Assembly: GCA_017960805.1 (NCBI GenBank)
Contig: JAGCYM010000096.1
Coordinates: 1 to 49,725 of the forward strand
Reading direction: 5' to 3'
Length of the DNA stretch: 49,725 nucleotides
From: Ruminococcus sp.
GTDB taxonomy: Bacteria; Bacillota; Clostridia; Oscillospirales; Ruminococcaceae
Below, piece after piece: positions 1 through 7,553 of the stretch (position 1 is its first letter; each line of letters starts with the position of its first letter). The position numbers were made by a program, and so were the translations under genes. The notes below the pieces were generated by a model. That model was not told the origin of the DNA. It saw only the letters and a program-made list of their open reading frames with translations, and ran no database searches.

Positions 1-1307
1 GTTCTGTTTCGGTCAGTGCTGTCCTTACTGAACTTAGGAAGAACATCAACACCAAGCTGCATCTTTTCTTTCTTTGTGCCACCGTATGGCTTATCCTTTT
101 CGATAGCGTCTAGAACAGCAGTAAGTTCATCTCCGAGGAAGATAGAAATAACAGCAGGAGGGGCTTCGTTAGCACCAAGGCGGTGATCGTTTCCAGCAGT
201 AGCTACTGAAAGTCTGAGAAGATCCTGATAATCATCAACAGCCTTTATAACTGCGGCAAGGAAAAGCAGGAACTGTGCGTTTTCAGCCGGAGTTTCACCG
301 GGGGAGAGTAGATTCTCACCCTGATCAGTTGAGATTGACCAGTTGTTATGTTTACCTGATCCGTTGACACCAGCAAACGGCTTCTCGTGAAGCAGACAAA
401 CTAGACCATGGCGAAGTGCTACTTTCTGCATTACTTCCATAGTCAGCTGGTTGTGGTCTGCTGCTATATTTGTAGTATCATAGATTGGTGCAAGCTCATG
501 CTGAGCAGGAGCAACTTCGTTATGCTTTGTCTTAGCGAGAATTCCAAGCTTCCAAAGTTCCTTATCAAGATCAGCCATGTATTCTGCTACACGAGGCTTG
601 ATAGAACCGAAGTAGTGATCATCCATTTCCTGACCCTTCGGAGGCATAGCACCGAAGAGAGTACGGCCTGTCATGATAAGATCCTTACGCTGCTTCCACA
701 TTTCACGGTCAACCAGGAAGTATTCCTGCTCAGGACCAACAGATGTCTTAACACTCTTGACACTAGTGTTTCCGAACAGCTTCAGGATACGGATAGCCTG
801 CTTGTTGAGCGCTTCCATAGAACGAAGAAGAGGAACTTTCTTATCGAGAGCTTCACCTGTATATGAGCAGAATGCTGTTGGGATATATAGGGTTCCGTCC
901 TTTATGAAAGCATATGAAGTCGGATCCCAAGCTGTATAACCTCTTGCTTCAAATGTAGCACGAAGGCCTCCTGAAGGAAAAGATGAAGCGTCTGGCTCAC
1001 CTTTGATGAGTTCTTTTCCTGAGAACTCCATAATAACACGTCCGTCCGGAGCAGGAGAAATAAAGCTGTCGTGCTTTTCAGCAGTAACACCAGTCATTGG
1101 CTGGAACCAGTGTGTATAATGAGTTGCTCCTTTTTCTATTGCCCATTCCTTCATTGCAGCTGCTACAGCATTTGCAACGGATATATCAAGCGGAGTACCC
1201 TTGTCTATCGTTCTTTTCAGTGATCTGTAAACTTTATCTGAAAGCGTAGCTTTCATTATTCTATCATCAAATACCATTGAGCCAAAATAATCTATAACCT
1301 TTTCCAT
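1..1307 (-). CDS. glnN: Type III glutamine synthetase, N-terminal part (runs off the window)
   Basis: Makes glutamine from glutamate, ammonia and ATP in the cytoplasm. Reading the minus strand from ATG at 1307 gives about 435 open codons with no stop before the window edge. The product begins [11 protein letters not shown] and contains [26 protein letters not shown] and [10 protein letters not shown], which are typical of the GSIII (GlnN) family rather than GSI. Family members are about 700 residues, so roughly the last 260 are missing. The start is set by GGGAGGTAATTAC just before the ATG. It lies 71 bases downstream of the Amt stop on the same strand, so the two are probably cotranscribed as an ammonium capture and assimilation operon. 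Family assignment is firm; operon structure is inferred from spacing and orientation. Confidence 0.95.
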   Translation of the reverse strand, partial: MEKVIDYFGSMVFDDRIMKATLSDKVYRSLKRTIDKGTPLDISVANAVAAAMKEWAIEKGATHYTHWFQPMTGVTAEKHDSFISPAPDGRVIMEFSGKELIKGEPDASSFPSGGLRATFEARGYTAWDPTSYAFIKDGTLYIPTAFCSYTGEALDKKVPLLRSMEALNKQAIRILKLFGNTSVKSVKTSVGPEQEYFLVDREMWKQRKDLIMTGRTLFGAMPPKGQEMDDHYFGSIKPRVAEYMADLDKELWKLGILAKTKHNEVAPAQHELAPIYDTTNIAADHNQLTMEVMQKVALRHGLVCLLHEKPFAGVNGSGKHNNWSISTDQGENLLSPGETPAENAQFLLFLAAVIKAVDDYQDLLRLSVATAGNDHRLGANEAPPAVISIFLGDELTAVLDAIEKDKPYGGTKKEKMQLGVDVLPKFSKDSTDRNR

Positions 1308-1342
1308 TGTAATTACCTCCCAGTATTATTGATACGTGGTCA

Positions 1343-1366
1343 GCTGCGGATATCATTATCCGCAGC
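1343..1366 (-). promoter_or_regulatory. Perfect hairpin between amt and glnN
   Basis: GCTGCGGATA and TATCCGCAGC form a 10-bp perfect stem with a 4-base loop. There is no U-run on either strand, so it is not an ordinary terminator. In an intercistronic position it could be an RNA-processing or mRNA-stability element that sets the amt:glnN ratio, or a DNA-binding dyad. Function is inference. Confidence 0.5.
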
Positions 1367-1378
1367 GCCACTGTCATG

Positions 1379-3187
1379 TTATGCCTTTTCCCATTCAGCC
1401 GAGTCGTGGAGAGCGTTGTAGCCTTCCTCGCCTGTACGTATCTTGATTACGTTTTCGATGTCGTAAATGAACATCTTGCCGTCGCCGTAGTTGCCAGTGT
1501 AGAGAGCTGCCTTAGCTGCTGCGACTACCTTCTCAACAGGTACTGCGCAAACTACGATCTCAGCCTTTACCTTGGGCAGCAGGTTCATCTCAACTGTAGT
1601 ACCACGATAGTAGTTTGTCTGACCGTTCTGCATTCCGCAGCCGAGAACGTTCGTTACTGTGATACCCTTTACGTCGATAGACTCCATAGCCTCGATGAAC
1701 TGCTGGAGCTTCTGCTGCTTGAAGATAACGACGATGTTCGTCATCTTGGGAGTGCCGTCGGGAGCGGGAGCGGAGTAGTTTTTGACCTCTATAGCTTCGT
1801 CAACGGGTACTGCGGGAGCCTCGGGAGTGCCGACCTTCTGAACGCTCTTTGCGTCGTCCTTTGTGTAGCCCTTCATGCCGATGTCAGAAAGTGCGGGAGC
1901 GAAGTCAGCATAAGAGGAAATAAGACCGTGCTCTGTAATGTCGAGACCGATGATCTCTTCCTGCTCGGAAGCGCGGAGACCAATAGTCTTTTTAATGGCA
2001 AAGAATACGATTACCATTGAAATTGCTGTGAACAATGCGATAGCGACAAAGCCTGTGAGCTGTCTGCCGAGCAGACCAAATCCGCCACCGTAGAAAAGAC
2101 CTGCGAGCTGGTCGCCGTTCTGGTCTACCAGTGAGTAGCCGGGAACCTCGGGGTTAGCAAGGAGTCCGACTGCGATAGTGCCCCATATACCGTTCATCAT
2201 ATGAACTGCAACTGCACCAACGGGGTCGTCGATGTGGAGCACATAGTCGAGGAACCATACGCCGAAGCATACGAGAAGTCCTGAAACGACGCCTACTACT
2301 GTAGCGCCGAGGCAGTCTGTTACGTCACAGGGAGCTGTGATACCAACGAGACCTGCTAGTGAAGCGTTAAGACACATTGAAACATCGGGCTTGCCGTATT
2401 TTACCCATGTGAAGATCATGCATACAACAGTTGCAACTGCAGGAGCAACTGTGGTCGTGAGGAATACGGAACCGAGCTGGTCGATAGATGTACAAGCTGC
2501 ACCGTTGAAGCCGTACCAGCCGAACCAGAGGATAAAGCAGCCGAGAGCACCAATTGTAAGGTTGTGACCGGGAATAGCGTTTACCTTAGTCTCGCCGTCC
2601 TTGGTCTTGTGGAATTTACCGATTCTGGGTCCGAGTATAGCCGCACCTACGAGAGCTGCGATACCGCCGACCATGTGGATGTGTGCGGAGCCTGCGAAGT
2701 CGTGGAAGCCCCACTGGCTCAGCCAGCCGCCGCCCCACCCCCAGTGAGCCTCGATAGGATAAACGACTGCACTGATGATAGCTGAGTAAACACAGTATGA
2801 CAGGAACTTTGTACGTTCAGCCATTGCGCCTGAAACGATAGTAGCTGTCGTTGCGCAGAATACAAGGTTGAACACGAAGTTCGACCAATCGAATGAGCCG
2901 TAGGAAGTGAAGATGTCAAATCCAGGCTTTCCGATTATACCGACGAGGTCTTCACCAAAAAGAAGACCGAAGCCTATAACAATGAAAACTACTGTACCGA
3001 TACAGAAGTCCATCAAGTTCTTCATGATGATATTGCCTGCGTTCTTTGCGCGGGTGAAGCCTGTCTCCACCATCGCAAATCCTGCCTGCATGAAGAATAC
3101 AAGAGCAGCGCCTATAAGGAACCATACGCCAAAGACTATACCATTTGTCCCGTCCATGGCTTGTTGTAAGATCGTCTGAGAGTCCAT
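1379..3187 (-). CDS. amt: Ammonium transporter (Amt) fused to a C-terminal PII signalling domain
   Basis: Membrane ammonium channel of the Amt/Mep/Rh family, 602 residues, longer than the usual 400-450 because a PII (GlnK/GlnB)-like domain is fused at the end. Residues 1 to about 430 hold roughly eleven membrane segments with family motifs such as DFAGSAHIHMVGG (about 163-175) and VAVHMMNGIWGT. After an Ala/Pro-rich linker, the last 120 or so residues read as PII: NIVVIFKQQKLQQFIEAM, a T-loop region containing NGQTNYYRG, and DIENVIKIRTGEEG at the end. The ATG at 3187 follows AAGGAGGTATTTCT; a longer upstream reading frame lacks a ribosome site. It probably shares an operon with glnN. In ordinary systems a separate GlnK protein blocks Amt when nitrogen is plentiful; here gate and sensor are one chain. 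Confidence 0.95.
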   Translation of the reverse strand: MDSQTILQQAMDGTNGIVFGVWFLIGAALVFFMQAGFAMVETGFTRAKNAGNIIMKNLMDFCIGTVVFIVIGFGLLFGEDLVGIIGKPGFDIFTSYGSFDWSNFVFNLVFCATTATIVSGAMAERTKFLSYCVYSAIISAVVYPIEAHWGWGGGWLSQWGFHDFAGSAHIHMVGGIAALVGAAILGPRIGKFHKTKDGETKVNAIPGHNLTIGALGCFILWFGWYGFNGAACTSIDQLGSVFLTTTVAPAVATVVCMIFTWVKYGKPDVSMCLNASLAGLVGITAPCDVTDCLGATVVGVVSGLLVCFGVWFLDYVLHIDDPVGAVAVHMMNGIWGTIAVGLLANPEVPGYSLVDQNGDQLAGLFYGGGFGLLGRQLTGFVAIALFTAISMVIVFFAIKKTIGLRASEQEEIIGLDITEHGLISSYADFAPALSDIGMKGYTKDDAKSVQKVGTPEAPAVPVDEAIEVKNYSAPAPDGTPKMTNIVVIFKQQKLQQFIEAMESIDVKGITVTNVLGCGMQNGQTNYYRGTTVEMNLLPKVKAEIVVCAVPVEKVVAAAKAALYTGNYGDGKMFIYDIENVIKIRTGEEGYNALHDSAEWEKA

Positions 3188-3222
3188 AGAAATACCTCCT
3201 TGAAAAATCACAGCATAAAATT

Positions 3223-3278
3223 CAAAGGGGCATATGACACACTGATAACTCAGTACATCATACACCCCTTTGTGTATG
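3223..3278 (-). promoter_or_regulatory. Mutually exclusive hairpins in the amt leader
   Basis: Two alternative RNA structures overlap here. One (3259-3278) is CATACAC-AAAGGG-GTGTATG, a 7-bp stem with a six-base loop. The other (3223-3272) is a longer stem, CAAAGGGG paired with CCCCTTTG, with TATGA/TCATA and ACTGA/TCAGT pairing inside it. They share the AAAGGGG segment, so only one can form. They lie between the leader terminator and the amt ribosome site. Structures are seen in the sequence; a switching role is inferred. Confidence 0.45.
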
Positions 3279-3297
3279 GAATTAGCGCTATAAAACC

Positions 3298-3334
3298 AAA
3301 AAAGGGAACTGCAGACCTGTGGTCCGCAGCTCCC
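3298..3334 (-). terminator. amt: Leader terminator (attenuator) upstream of amt
   Basis: On the minus strand GGGAGCTGCGGACC and GGTCTGCAGTTCCC form a long stem with a 3-base loop, followed by six U. It begins about 18 bases downstream of the amt -10 box, so transcripts from that promoter meet it before the gene. It must be read through for amt-glnN expression unless another promoter lies further down. An alternative small hairpin with a six-base loop (3327-3340, CAGC-AAGGGA-GCTG) uses part of the same 5' arm. Confidence 0.8.
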
Positions 3335-3351
3335 TTGCTGTTTACAATGCT

Positions 3352-3380
3352 ATTATAGTCCATTGTTGATGATTTGTCAA
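3352..3380 (-). promoter_or_regulatory. amt: Sigma-A type promoter of the amt-glnN operon
   Basis: Minus-strand TTGACA (3375-3380), 17-base spacer, TATAAT (3352-3357): a perfect consensus match with ideal spacing. The predicted start is near 3345, leaving a leader of about 155 bases. Confidence 0.9.
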
Positions 3381-3498
3381 CCCATTTTTTTAACTTTGTC
3401 GGATTTCATAATTTTTTGCTGCTTTAAACGCAAAAAGTGATGTCGATTTTACAAATATGAAAACTATCGCGGAGATAATGATGTTTTGGGTGTTTGAT

Positions 3499-3775
3499 TT
3501 AGCCCTTTGTCTTACTGCGGATGTAGTCAACAGCAGCTTGCTCACTGCTGAAGATCTTTCTGTTCCTGACATTTCCTCTTATGCGTAATCCGCATAGAAT
3601 CGGTCGCCTTTCTGCTAGACGTCCCAGCCGCATTCATTGTCAAAAAAGTCATAATCGTGTCCTGTTTTCTTGGAGTTTTCGATAAGCTCTGACATTGTCG
3701 TTATCTGCTCAGGCTTGGGCGGGATAACCCTCTCATTTGGACTCTGCTTGGGCTTTTTTTATGTGACTTAGTCGA
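3499..3775 (-). pseudogene. Decayed small gene of unknown family
   Basis: The minus strand carries protein-like sequence in pieces. After a GGAGGT ribosome-site-like motif, an A-run (7 A) shifts the frame. The next stretch includes VIPPKPEQITTMSELIENSK and then KKTGHDYDFFDNECGWDV, where a TAG stops it (3615-3617). The same frame continues as QKGDRFYADYA to a second stop (3579-3581), and another frame resumes as RKIFSSEQAAVDYIRSKTKG, ending at 3499. The sensible residue composition and shared order across three breaks argue for one small gene of about 85-95 residues that has decayed. No family is recognised. A 60-codon open frame over part of this (3390-3572) is in the wrong frame and is discounted. 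The rest of the 3381-3798 gap holds nothing else clear. Confidence 0.5.
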
Positions 3776-3798
3776 TACCTCCGTGATGAAAGCATCAC

Positions 3799-5271
3799 TT
3801 ATTTACTGTATTTTGGTTCGCAGGTAAGATTGATTCCGAGTCTCTTGAAGATGCGTTCATCTACTGGTGAGAGAATAACCGTTGAGTGAACTTCGCATCC
3901 ACGCAGTTTGGATATCTGCTGCATTGCTTTCTCAGCATTTTCATCTGTTGTTGCACAGATTGAGAGAGCAAGAAGGGTTTCATCGGTATGTATTCTCGGG
4001 TTAGTATTTCCGAGATGATTAACTTTAAGGTCCATAATCGGCTCGATTACATGTGGAGACATAAGCAGTATCTCGTCATCAAGACCAGCGAAGTGCTTGA
4101 GTGCGTTTAGCAGAAGCGCTGATACAGCACCAAGAAGCTCTGATGTTCTGCCGGTGAGAATAGTACCGTCAGGAAGCTCCATAGCGGCTGCAGGTGCATC
4201 TGTTGCCTCTTCCTTGGCTAGAGCTGCTGCAACGACTTTTCTGTCTTCTGTAGTAACATTTGCCTGTTTCATAAGGATCTCAAGTTTCATGACTTCATCG
4301 TCTGAAATGAGACCTTTCTTTCTGTCACAGAGCGCAATGTAGTATCGGCGGATTATTTCATCACAAGCTGCTTTGCAGGTAACCTCATCATCAATGATAC
4401 AGTTTCCAGCCATATTAACACCCATATCAGTAGGTGACTTATATGGTGACTGGCCGAGGATCTTCTCGAACATCGTATTGAGAACAGGGAAAATCTCGAC
4501 ATCACGGTTGTAGTTGATGGTTGTTTTTCCGTAAGCCTCAAGATGGAACGGATCAATCATATTGACATCATTAAGGTCTGCGGTAGCAGCCTCATATGCA
4601 ATATTTACGGGGTGGCGGAGAGGAAGATTCCAGATAGGGAATGTCTCGAATTTTGCGTAACCGGCATTTCTGCCGCGTTTATGCTCATGATAGAGCTGAG
4701 AAAGACATGTAGCCATTTTTCCGCTTCCGGGACCGGGGGCTGTGATAACTACAAGGCGGCGGGATGTTTCGATATAATCATTTTTACCATATCCATCTTC
4801 ACTGATTATCTGCTGGAGATTTGATGGATATCCTTTGATGCTGAAATGGTGGTAAACCTTAATTCCGAGAGCTTCTAATCTGTTCTGAAAAGCAATTGCT
4901 GTAGGCTGATTATCATAGCGAGTGAGGACTACGCTGCTGACATATAGACCGATCTTGGTGAAAACGTTGTAAAGACGGATGACATCTACATCATAAGTAA
5001 TACCTAAGTCGCCGCGTACCTTGTTTTTTTCGATATCATCAGAGTTGATGACGATAACGATCTCTGCCTCATCTTTGAGCTGAAGAAGCATCTGAAGCTT
5101 ACTGTCGGGTTTGAAGCCGGGAAGTACACGTGATGCGTGGAAATCATCAAAGAGCTTGCCGCCAAATTCAAGATATAGCTTGTCGCCAAACTGATCGATG
5201 CGCTGACGGATGTGCTCAGACTGCATTTTTAAGTATTTTTCGTTGTCAAAACCAATTTTCAGATCGGACAT
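3799..5271 (-). CDS. DUF1846 family protein (UPF0371)
   Basis: A 490-residue cytoplasmic protein matching the DUF1846 family, whose length is typically close to 500. The start MSDLKIGFDNEKYLKMQSEH and the P-loop-like stretch VVITAPGPGSGKMATCLSQ (about residues 173-191), followed by YHEHKRGRNAGYAKFETFPI, are characteristic. The family is widespread in Firmicutes, but its biochemical role is not established as far as I know. ATG at 5271 follows TGGAGGAGAG. It appears to be a single-gene unit with its own promoter. Immediately after the stop is GTGATG-AAAG-CATCAC (3783-3798), a small hairpin without a U-run, and then the decayed gene on the same strand. Confidence 0.9.
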   Translation of the reverse strand: MSDLKIGFDNEKYLKMQSEHIRQRIDQFGDKLYLEFGGKLFDDFHASRVLPGFKPDSKLQMLLQLKDEAEIVIVINSDDIEKNKVRGDLGITYDVDVIRLYNVFTKIGLYVSSVVLTRYDNQPTAIAFQNRLEALGIKVYHHFSIKGYPSNLQQIISEDGYGKNDYIETSRRLVVITAPGPGSGKMATCLSQLYHEHKRGRNAGYAKFETFPIWNLPLRHPVNIAYEAATADLNDVNMIDPFHLEAYGKTTINYNRDVEIFPVLNTMFEKILGQSPYKSPTDMGVNMAGNCIIDDEVTCKAACDEIIRRYYIALCDRKKGLISDDEVMKLEILMKQANVTTEDRKVVAAALAKEEATDAPAAAMELPDGTILTGRTSELLGAVSALLLNALKHFAGLDDEILLMSPHVIEPIMDLKVNHLGNTNPRIHTDETLLALSICATTDENAEKAMQQISKLRGCEVHSTVILSPVDERIFKRLGINLTCEPKYSK

Positions 5272-5306
5272 AAAAACTCTCCTCCATAAAAAACAAATAC
5301 ATTATT

Positions 5307-5335
5307 ATTATAAATCAAAAGCCTTCAAAAATCAA
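5307..5335 (-). promoter_or_regulatory. Promoter of the DUF1846 gene
   Basis: Minus-strand TTGATT (5330-5335), 17-base spacer, TATAAT (5307-5312), 35 bases before the start codon. Confidence 0.75.
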
Positions 5336-5360
5336 GGAGAAAACAATCATTTTTTATCCT

Positions 5361-5380
5361 GATATTTTGTGATATTTTGT
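5361..5380. repeat. Tandem 10-bp direct repeat upstream of the DUF1846 promoter
   Basis: GATATTTTGT occurs twice head to tail, 25 bases upstream of the -35 box. One helical turn per unit would suit a tandem protein-binding site; this is inference. Confidence 0.4.
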
Positions 5381-5400
5381 AATGGCTTGAGATGATATTC

Positions 5401-5434
5401 GAGAAAAAAGCAAAGCCGCCAGTATATGGCGGCT
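5401..5434 (-). terminator. Terminator of the lipoprotein gene
   Basis: AGCCGCC / GGCGGCT stem with a 7-base loop, followed on the minus strand by TTGCTTTTTTC. It sits 37 bases after the stop at 5471. Confidence 0.8.
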
Positions 5435-5470
5435 CTTACTTTGAGTATGTGTGTTATTTGGAGCTTTCTA

Positions 5471-6172
5471 TTAGTTTAAGGGTGTTTCTACAACACTGTC
5501 GACGCGCCATGTGTCGTCGTTCTTGATGATATGCATATCGACCTGAGTTAAACCGTTTGTAAGTTCATACTCAGCTCTTGCTGTAAACTCATTATCGCCT
5601 GTTGAGATTATCTCTGGCTCAAATTTGTCCCAGCCGTAGATAAATGCTCTGCCTCCGAGGTGAGAGTAGAGACCGTCATCCCCTTCAGTAAAGAACGGAT
5701 CTTCTCCTTCTACAAGGTAAGCTTCTCTATTGTAGAATTCTCCTGAGAAATGATCAGAAAGGAAAGTCTTTATTTTTTCCAGAGAAGAAATATCGTATGA
5801 GTCGATAGTTGTGTCAGTAACTTTGAAGTAATTAGCATCTGTGGAAAGAGTTTGATTTCCGTCACAGGAAACTATACCACTTCCGAGTTTTTCAGCAGCT
5901 GTCATGGCTTTCATCAGTTCAATAGCTGCTTCTTTGTATTCCTGAACATTTTCGTCTGAAGCTTTAGTTTCTGTCGTGCTTTCTTCAGTGGTTGATATTT
6001 CTTCGGATTCAGTTGTCTGTTCAGCAGTTGTTGCCTCATTTTCAGTAGTTACAGTTGTAGCTGCTGTTGTAGTCTCTTTGGAGGAAGAATTATCAGCTGT
6101 CTCCTTGTCTGAACAGCTTGCAAATGCAGTCATAATTGCAATTACTGCGCTTAAAGCTATGATCTTTTTCAT
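5471..6172 (-). CDS. Secreted lipoprotein with Thr/Glu-rich linker, unknown function
   Basis: A 233-residue exported protein. It begins MKKIIALSAVIAIMTAFASC, a signal peptide with a lipobox-like FASC giving a lipid-anchored Cys. Residues about 20-80 are Ser/Thr/Glu rich (KETTTAATTVTTENEATTAE), a linker type common in ruminococcal surface proteins. The globular part (about 85-233) is not recognised; it ends with VDMHIIKNDDTWRVDSVVET, which resembles the last strands of NTF2-like or DUF4878-type domains, though that is only an impression. ATG at 6172 follows AAAGGAGACTAAT; an in-frame upstream start lacks a ribosome site. It is a stand-alone gene with its own promoter and terminator. Confidence 0.75.
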   Translation of the reverse strand: MKKIIALSAVIAIMTAFASCSDKETADNSSSKETTTAATTVTTENEATTAEQTTESEEISTTEESTTETKASDENVQEYKEAAIELMKAMTAAEKLGSGIVSCDGNQTLSTDANYFKVTDTTIDSYDISSLEKIKTFLSDHFSGEFYNREAYLVEGEDPFFTEGDDGLYSHLGGRAFIYGWDKFEPEIISTGDNEFTARAEYELTNGLTQVDMHIIKNDDTWRVDSVVETPLN

Positions 6173-6243
6173 ATTAGTCTCCTTTGTTATTCCTGTTATT
6201 AGGCCATTCGGCAATATTTCTGTCTTGAACAGCCTCCTGTGAG

Positions 6244-6271
6244 ATTATAGCACACAAGAAAATAAAGTCAA
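6244..6271 (-). promoter_or_regulatory. Promoter of the lipoprotein gene
   Basis: Minus-strand TTGACT (6266-6271), 16-base spacer, TATAAT (6244-6249), about 70 bases before the start codon. Confidence 0.75.
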
Positions 6272-6276
6272 TAATT

Positions 6277-6293
6277 GTTACAGAAGCTGTAAC
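6277..6293. promoter_or_regulatory. Perfect dyad abutting the lipoprotein promoter
   Basis: GTTACAG-AAG-CTGTAAC, a 7+7 inverted repeat, lies 5 bases upstream of the -35 box. The position suits an activator or repressor site. On the plus strand it is followed by CCTTTTT and could be a weak terminator, but no plus-strand gene precedes it. Confidence 0.4.
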
Positions 6294-6411
6294 CCTTTTT
6301 ATATTACATGGTCAAAGAACTTCGCAGATGTATTATTCAAATTATAGAGATTGACTATTGAAATTAATAGAAATGTAGCTTTTTCATTTGGAAGCTTTTG
6401 TTACTAGGAAA

Positions 6412-7359
6412 CTATTTATCTGCTCCTTCCTTTTTCATAAATGAATTGATATTGACAATTACAATGCCGGCAACGACCAGCAAAAGAGAGAAAATAGTTC
6501 TGAGTGGTCCGGCAGGGGATCTTTCTGATAGCAGCAGAGCGGAGAGAATTACTCCGAAGACCGGGTTCATGAAGCCGAATACTGACACTGATGAGACCGG
6601 ATTATATTTTAGTAACAGGCTCCACAGTGAAAATGCAGCAGCGGATATAAAAGCAAGATAGAGAAGCATTCCTATTCCGCCTGTTCCGGCTCTGCTGATT
6701 ATTCCCCCTGAAAGTGCTCCGACTGAAATCATAAATGTCCCTCCGATTATGAACTGCCAGCTGCTGAGCATAACAGGATCTGATGTCCGTGAGTATTTCT
6801 TTGTAACAGAAGCGGAAAATGCGTATGAAAGGGCAGAAAGGAATACCATTCCCTCTCCGAGAAAACTTAGGCTCATATCATTGCTACCTGTTAGATTGAT
6901 AAGAATCACTCCTGCAAAACCGACAGCACATCCGATGAGCTTGCGTGCTGTCAGCTTTTCTGAATGGAATACAAGGGCTGATACAAGTATGGAAAGAAAT
7001 ACATTGGAAGCAGTTATTATAGAGCTTTTCATTCCTGTAGTGTGTGACAGTCCGATATAGAAGAAGGTATACTGCAGAATGGTCTGAAACAGTGAAAGAA
7101 GACATACACGAGGTATGTCTTCCTTTTTAGGGACAAGAAGATGTTTTTCAGCAATGCTTCCTGCAGCTGCTGCCATTATTCCAGCAGTCAGGAATCTCAT
7201 TCCTGCGAAGAATATCTGGGATGATGTACTGCCGGAACTGATATTGAAAAGTCTGTAGCCAATCTTTATGCAGGGGAATGCGCTTCCCCAAAGAAGACAG
7301 CATATAAGAGTAAATCCAACAATGACTGTCCAGCGATTAAAAAATCTTTTTTTATCCAT
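6412..7359 (-). CDS. DMT superfamily transporter (EamA/RhaT type)
   Basis: A 315-residue inner-membrane permease with about ten hydrophobic segments arranged as two EamA halves. Features include the first helix FTLICCLLWGSAFPCIKIGY, RFLTAGIMAAAAG, and a second half around LSALSYAFSASVTKKY and GFMNPVFGVILSALLLSE, the usual end of the last repeat. Such proteins export amino acids or other metabolites; the substrate cannot be told from sequence. ATG at 7359 follows CAGGAGAAACT. It is a single gene on the minus strand and shares direction with its neighbours without tight spacing. A possible 8-codon leader ORF lies 39 bases upstream. Confidence 0.9.
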   Translation of the reverse strand: MDKKRFFNRWTVIVGFTLICCLLWGSAFPCIKIGYRLFNISSGSTSSQIFFAGMRFLTAGIMAAAAGSIAEKHLLVPKKEDIPRVCLLSLFQTILQYTFFYIGLSHTTGMKSSIITASNVFLSILVSALVFHSEKLTARKLIGCAVGFAGVILINLTGSNDMSLSFLGEGMVFLSALSYAFSASVTKKYSRTSDPVMLSSWQFIIGGTFMISVGALSGGIISRAGTGGIGMLLYLAFISAAAFSLWSLLLKYNPVSSVSVFGFMNPVFGVILSALLLSERSPAGPLRTIFSLLLVVAGIVIVNINSFMKKEGADK

Positions 7360-7397
7360 AGTTTCTCCTGAGAAAATAAATTATAAACGGAGTTTTG

Positions 7398-7424
7398 TCA
7401 CTCTGATTTTTGTTTTATAATCAT
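7398..7424 (-). CDS. Possible 8-codon leader peptide upstream of the DMT gene
   Basis: ATG at 7424 follows an unusually strong GGAGGAGGTAAGAG site and reads MIIKQKSE then stop. Such a strong ribosome site without a normal gene suggests a translated leader, but it could be chance or a relic. Confidence 0.25.
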   Translation of the reverse strand: MIIKQKSE

Positions 7425-7553
7425 CTCTTACCTCCTCCAAAGCATGATGAATTATCTTTAGACTTTCTTCGTGATGTTTTTAATTCCCTTGTAGGTGTTT
7501 ATGTCAATTAGTTCGATTTGAGACATAACATAAGTCTTCATGTTATTCCGCTA

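Noticed and set aside
408-1090. Several short open frames on both strands
   Set aside because: All lie over the glnN coding frame, which is itself clear on the minus strand but open to the window edge.
1376-2020. 214-codon plus-strand open frame
   Set aside because: Antisense of the Amt-PII coding region; no ribosome site and no sensible product.
3390-3572. 60-codon minus-strand frame
   Set aside because: Overlaps the decayed gene in the wrong frame; its start codon has no good ribosome site.
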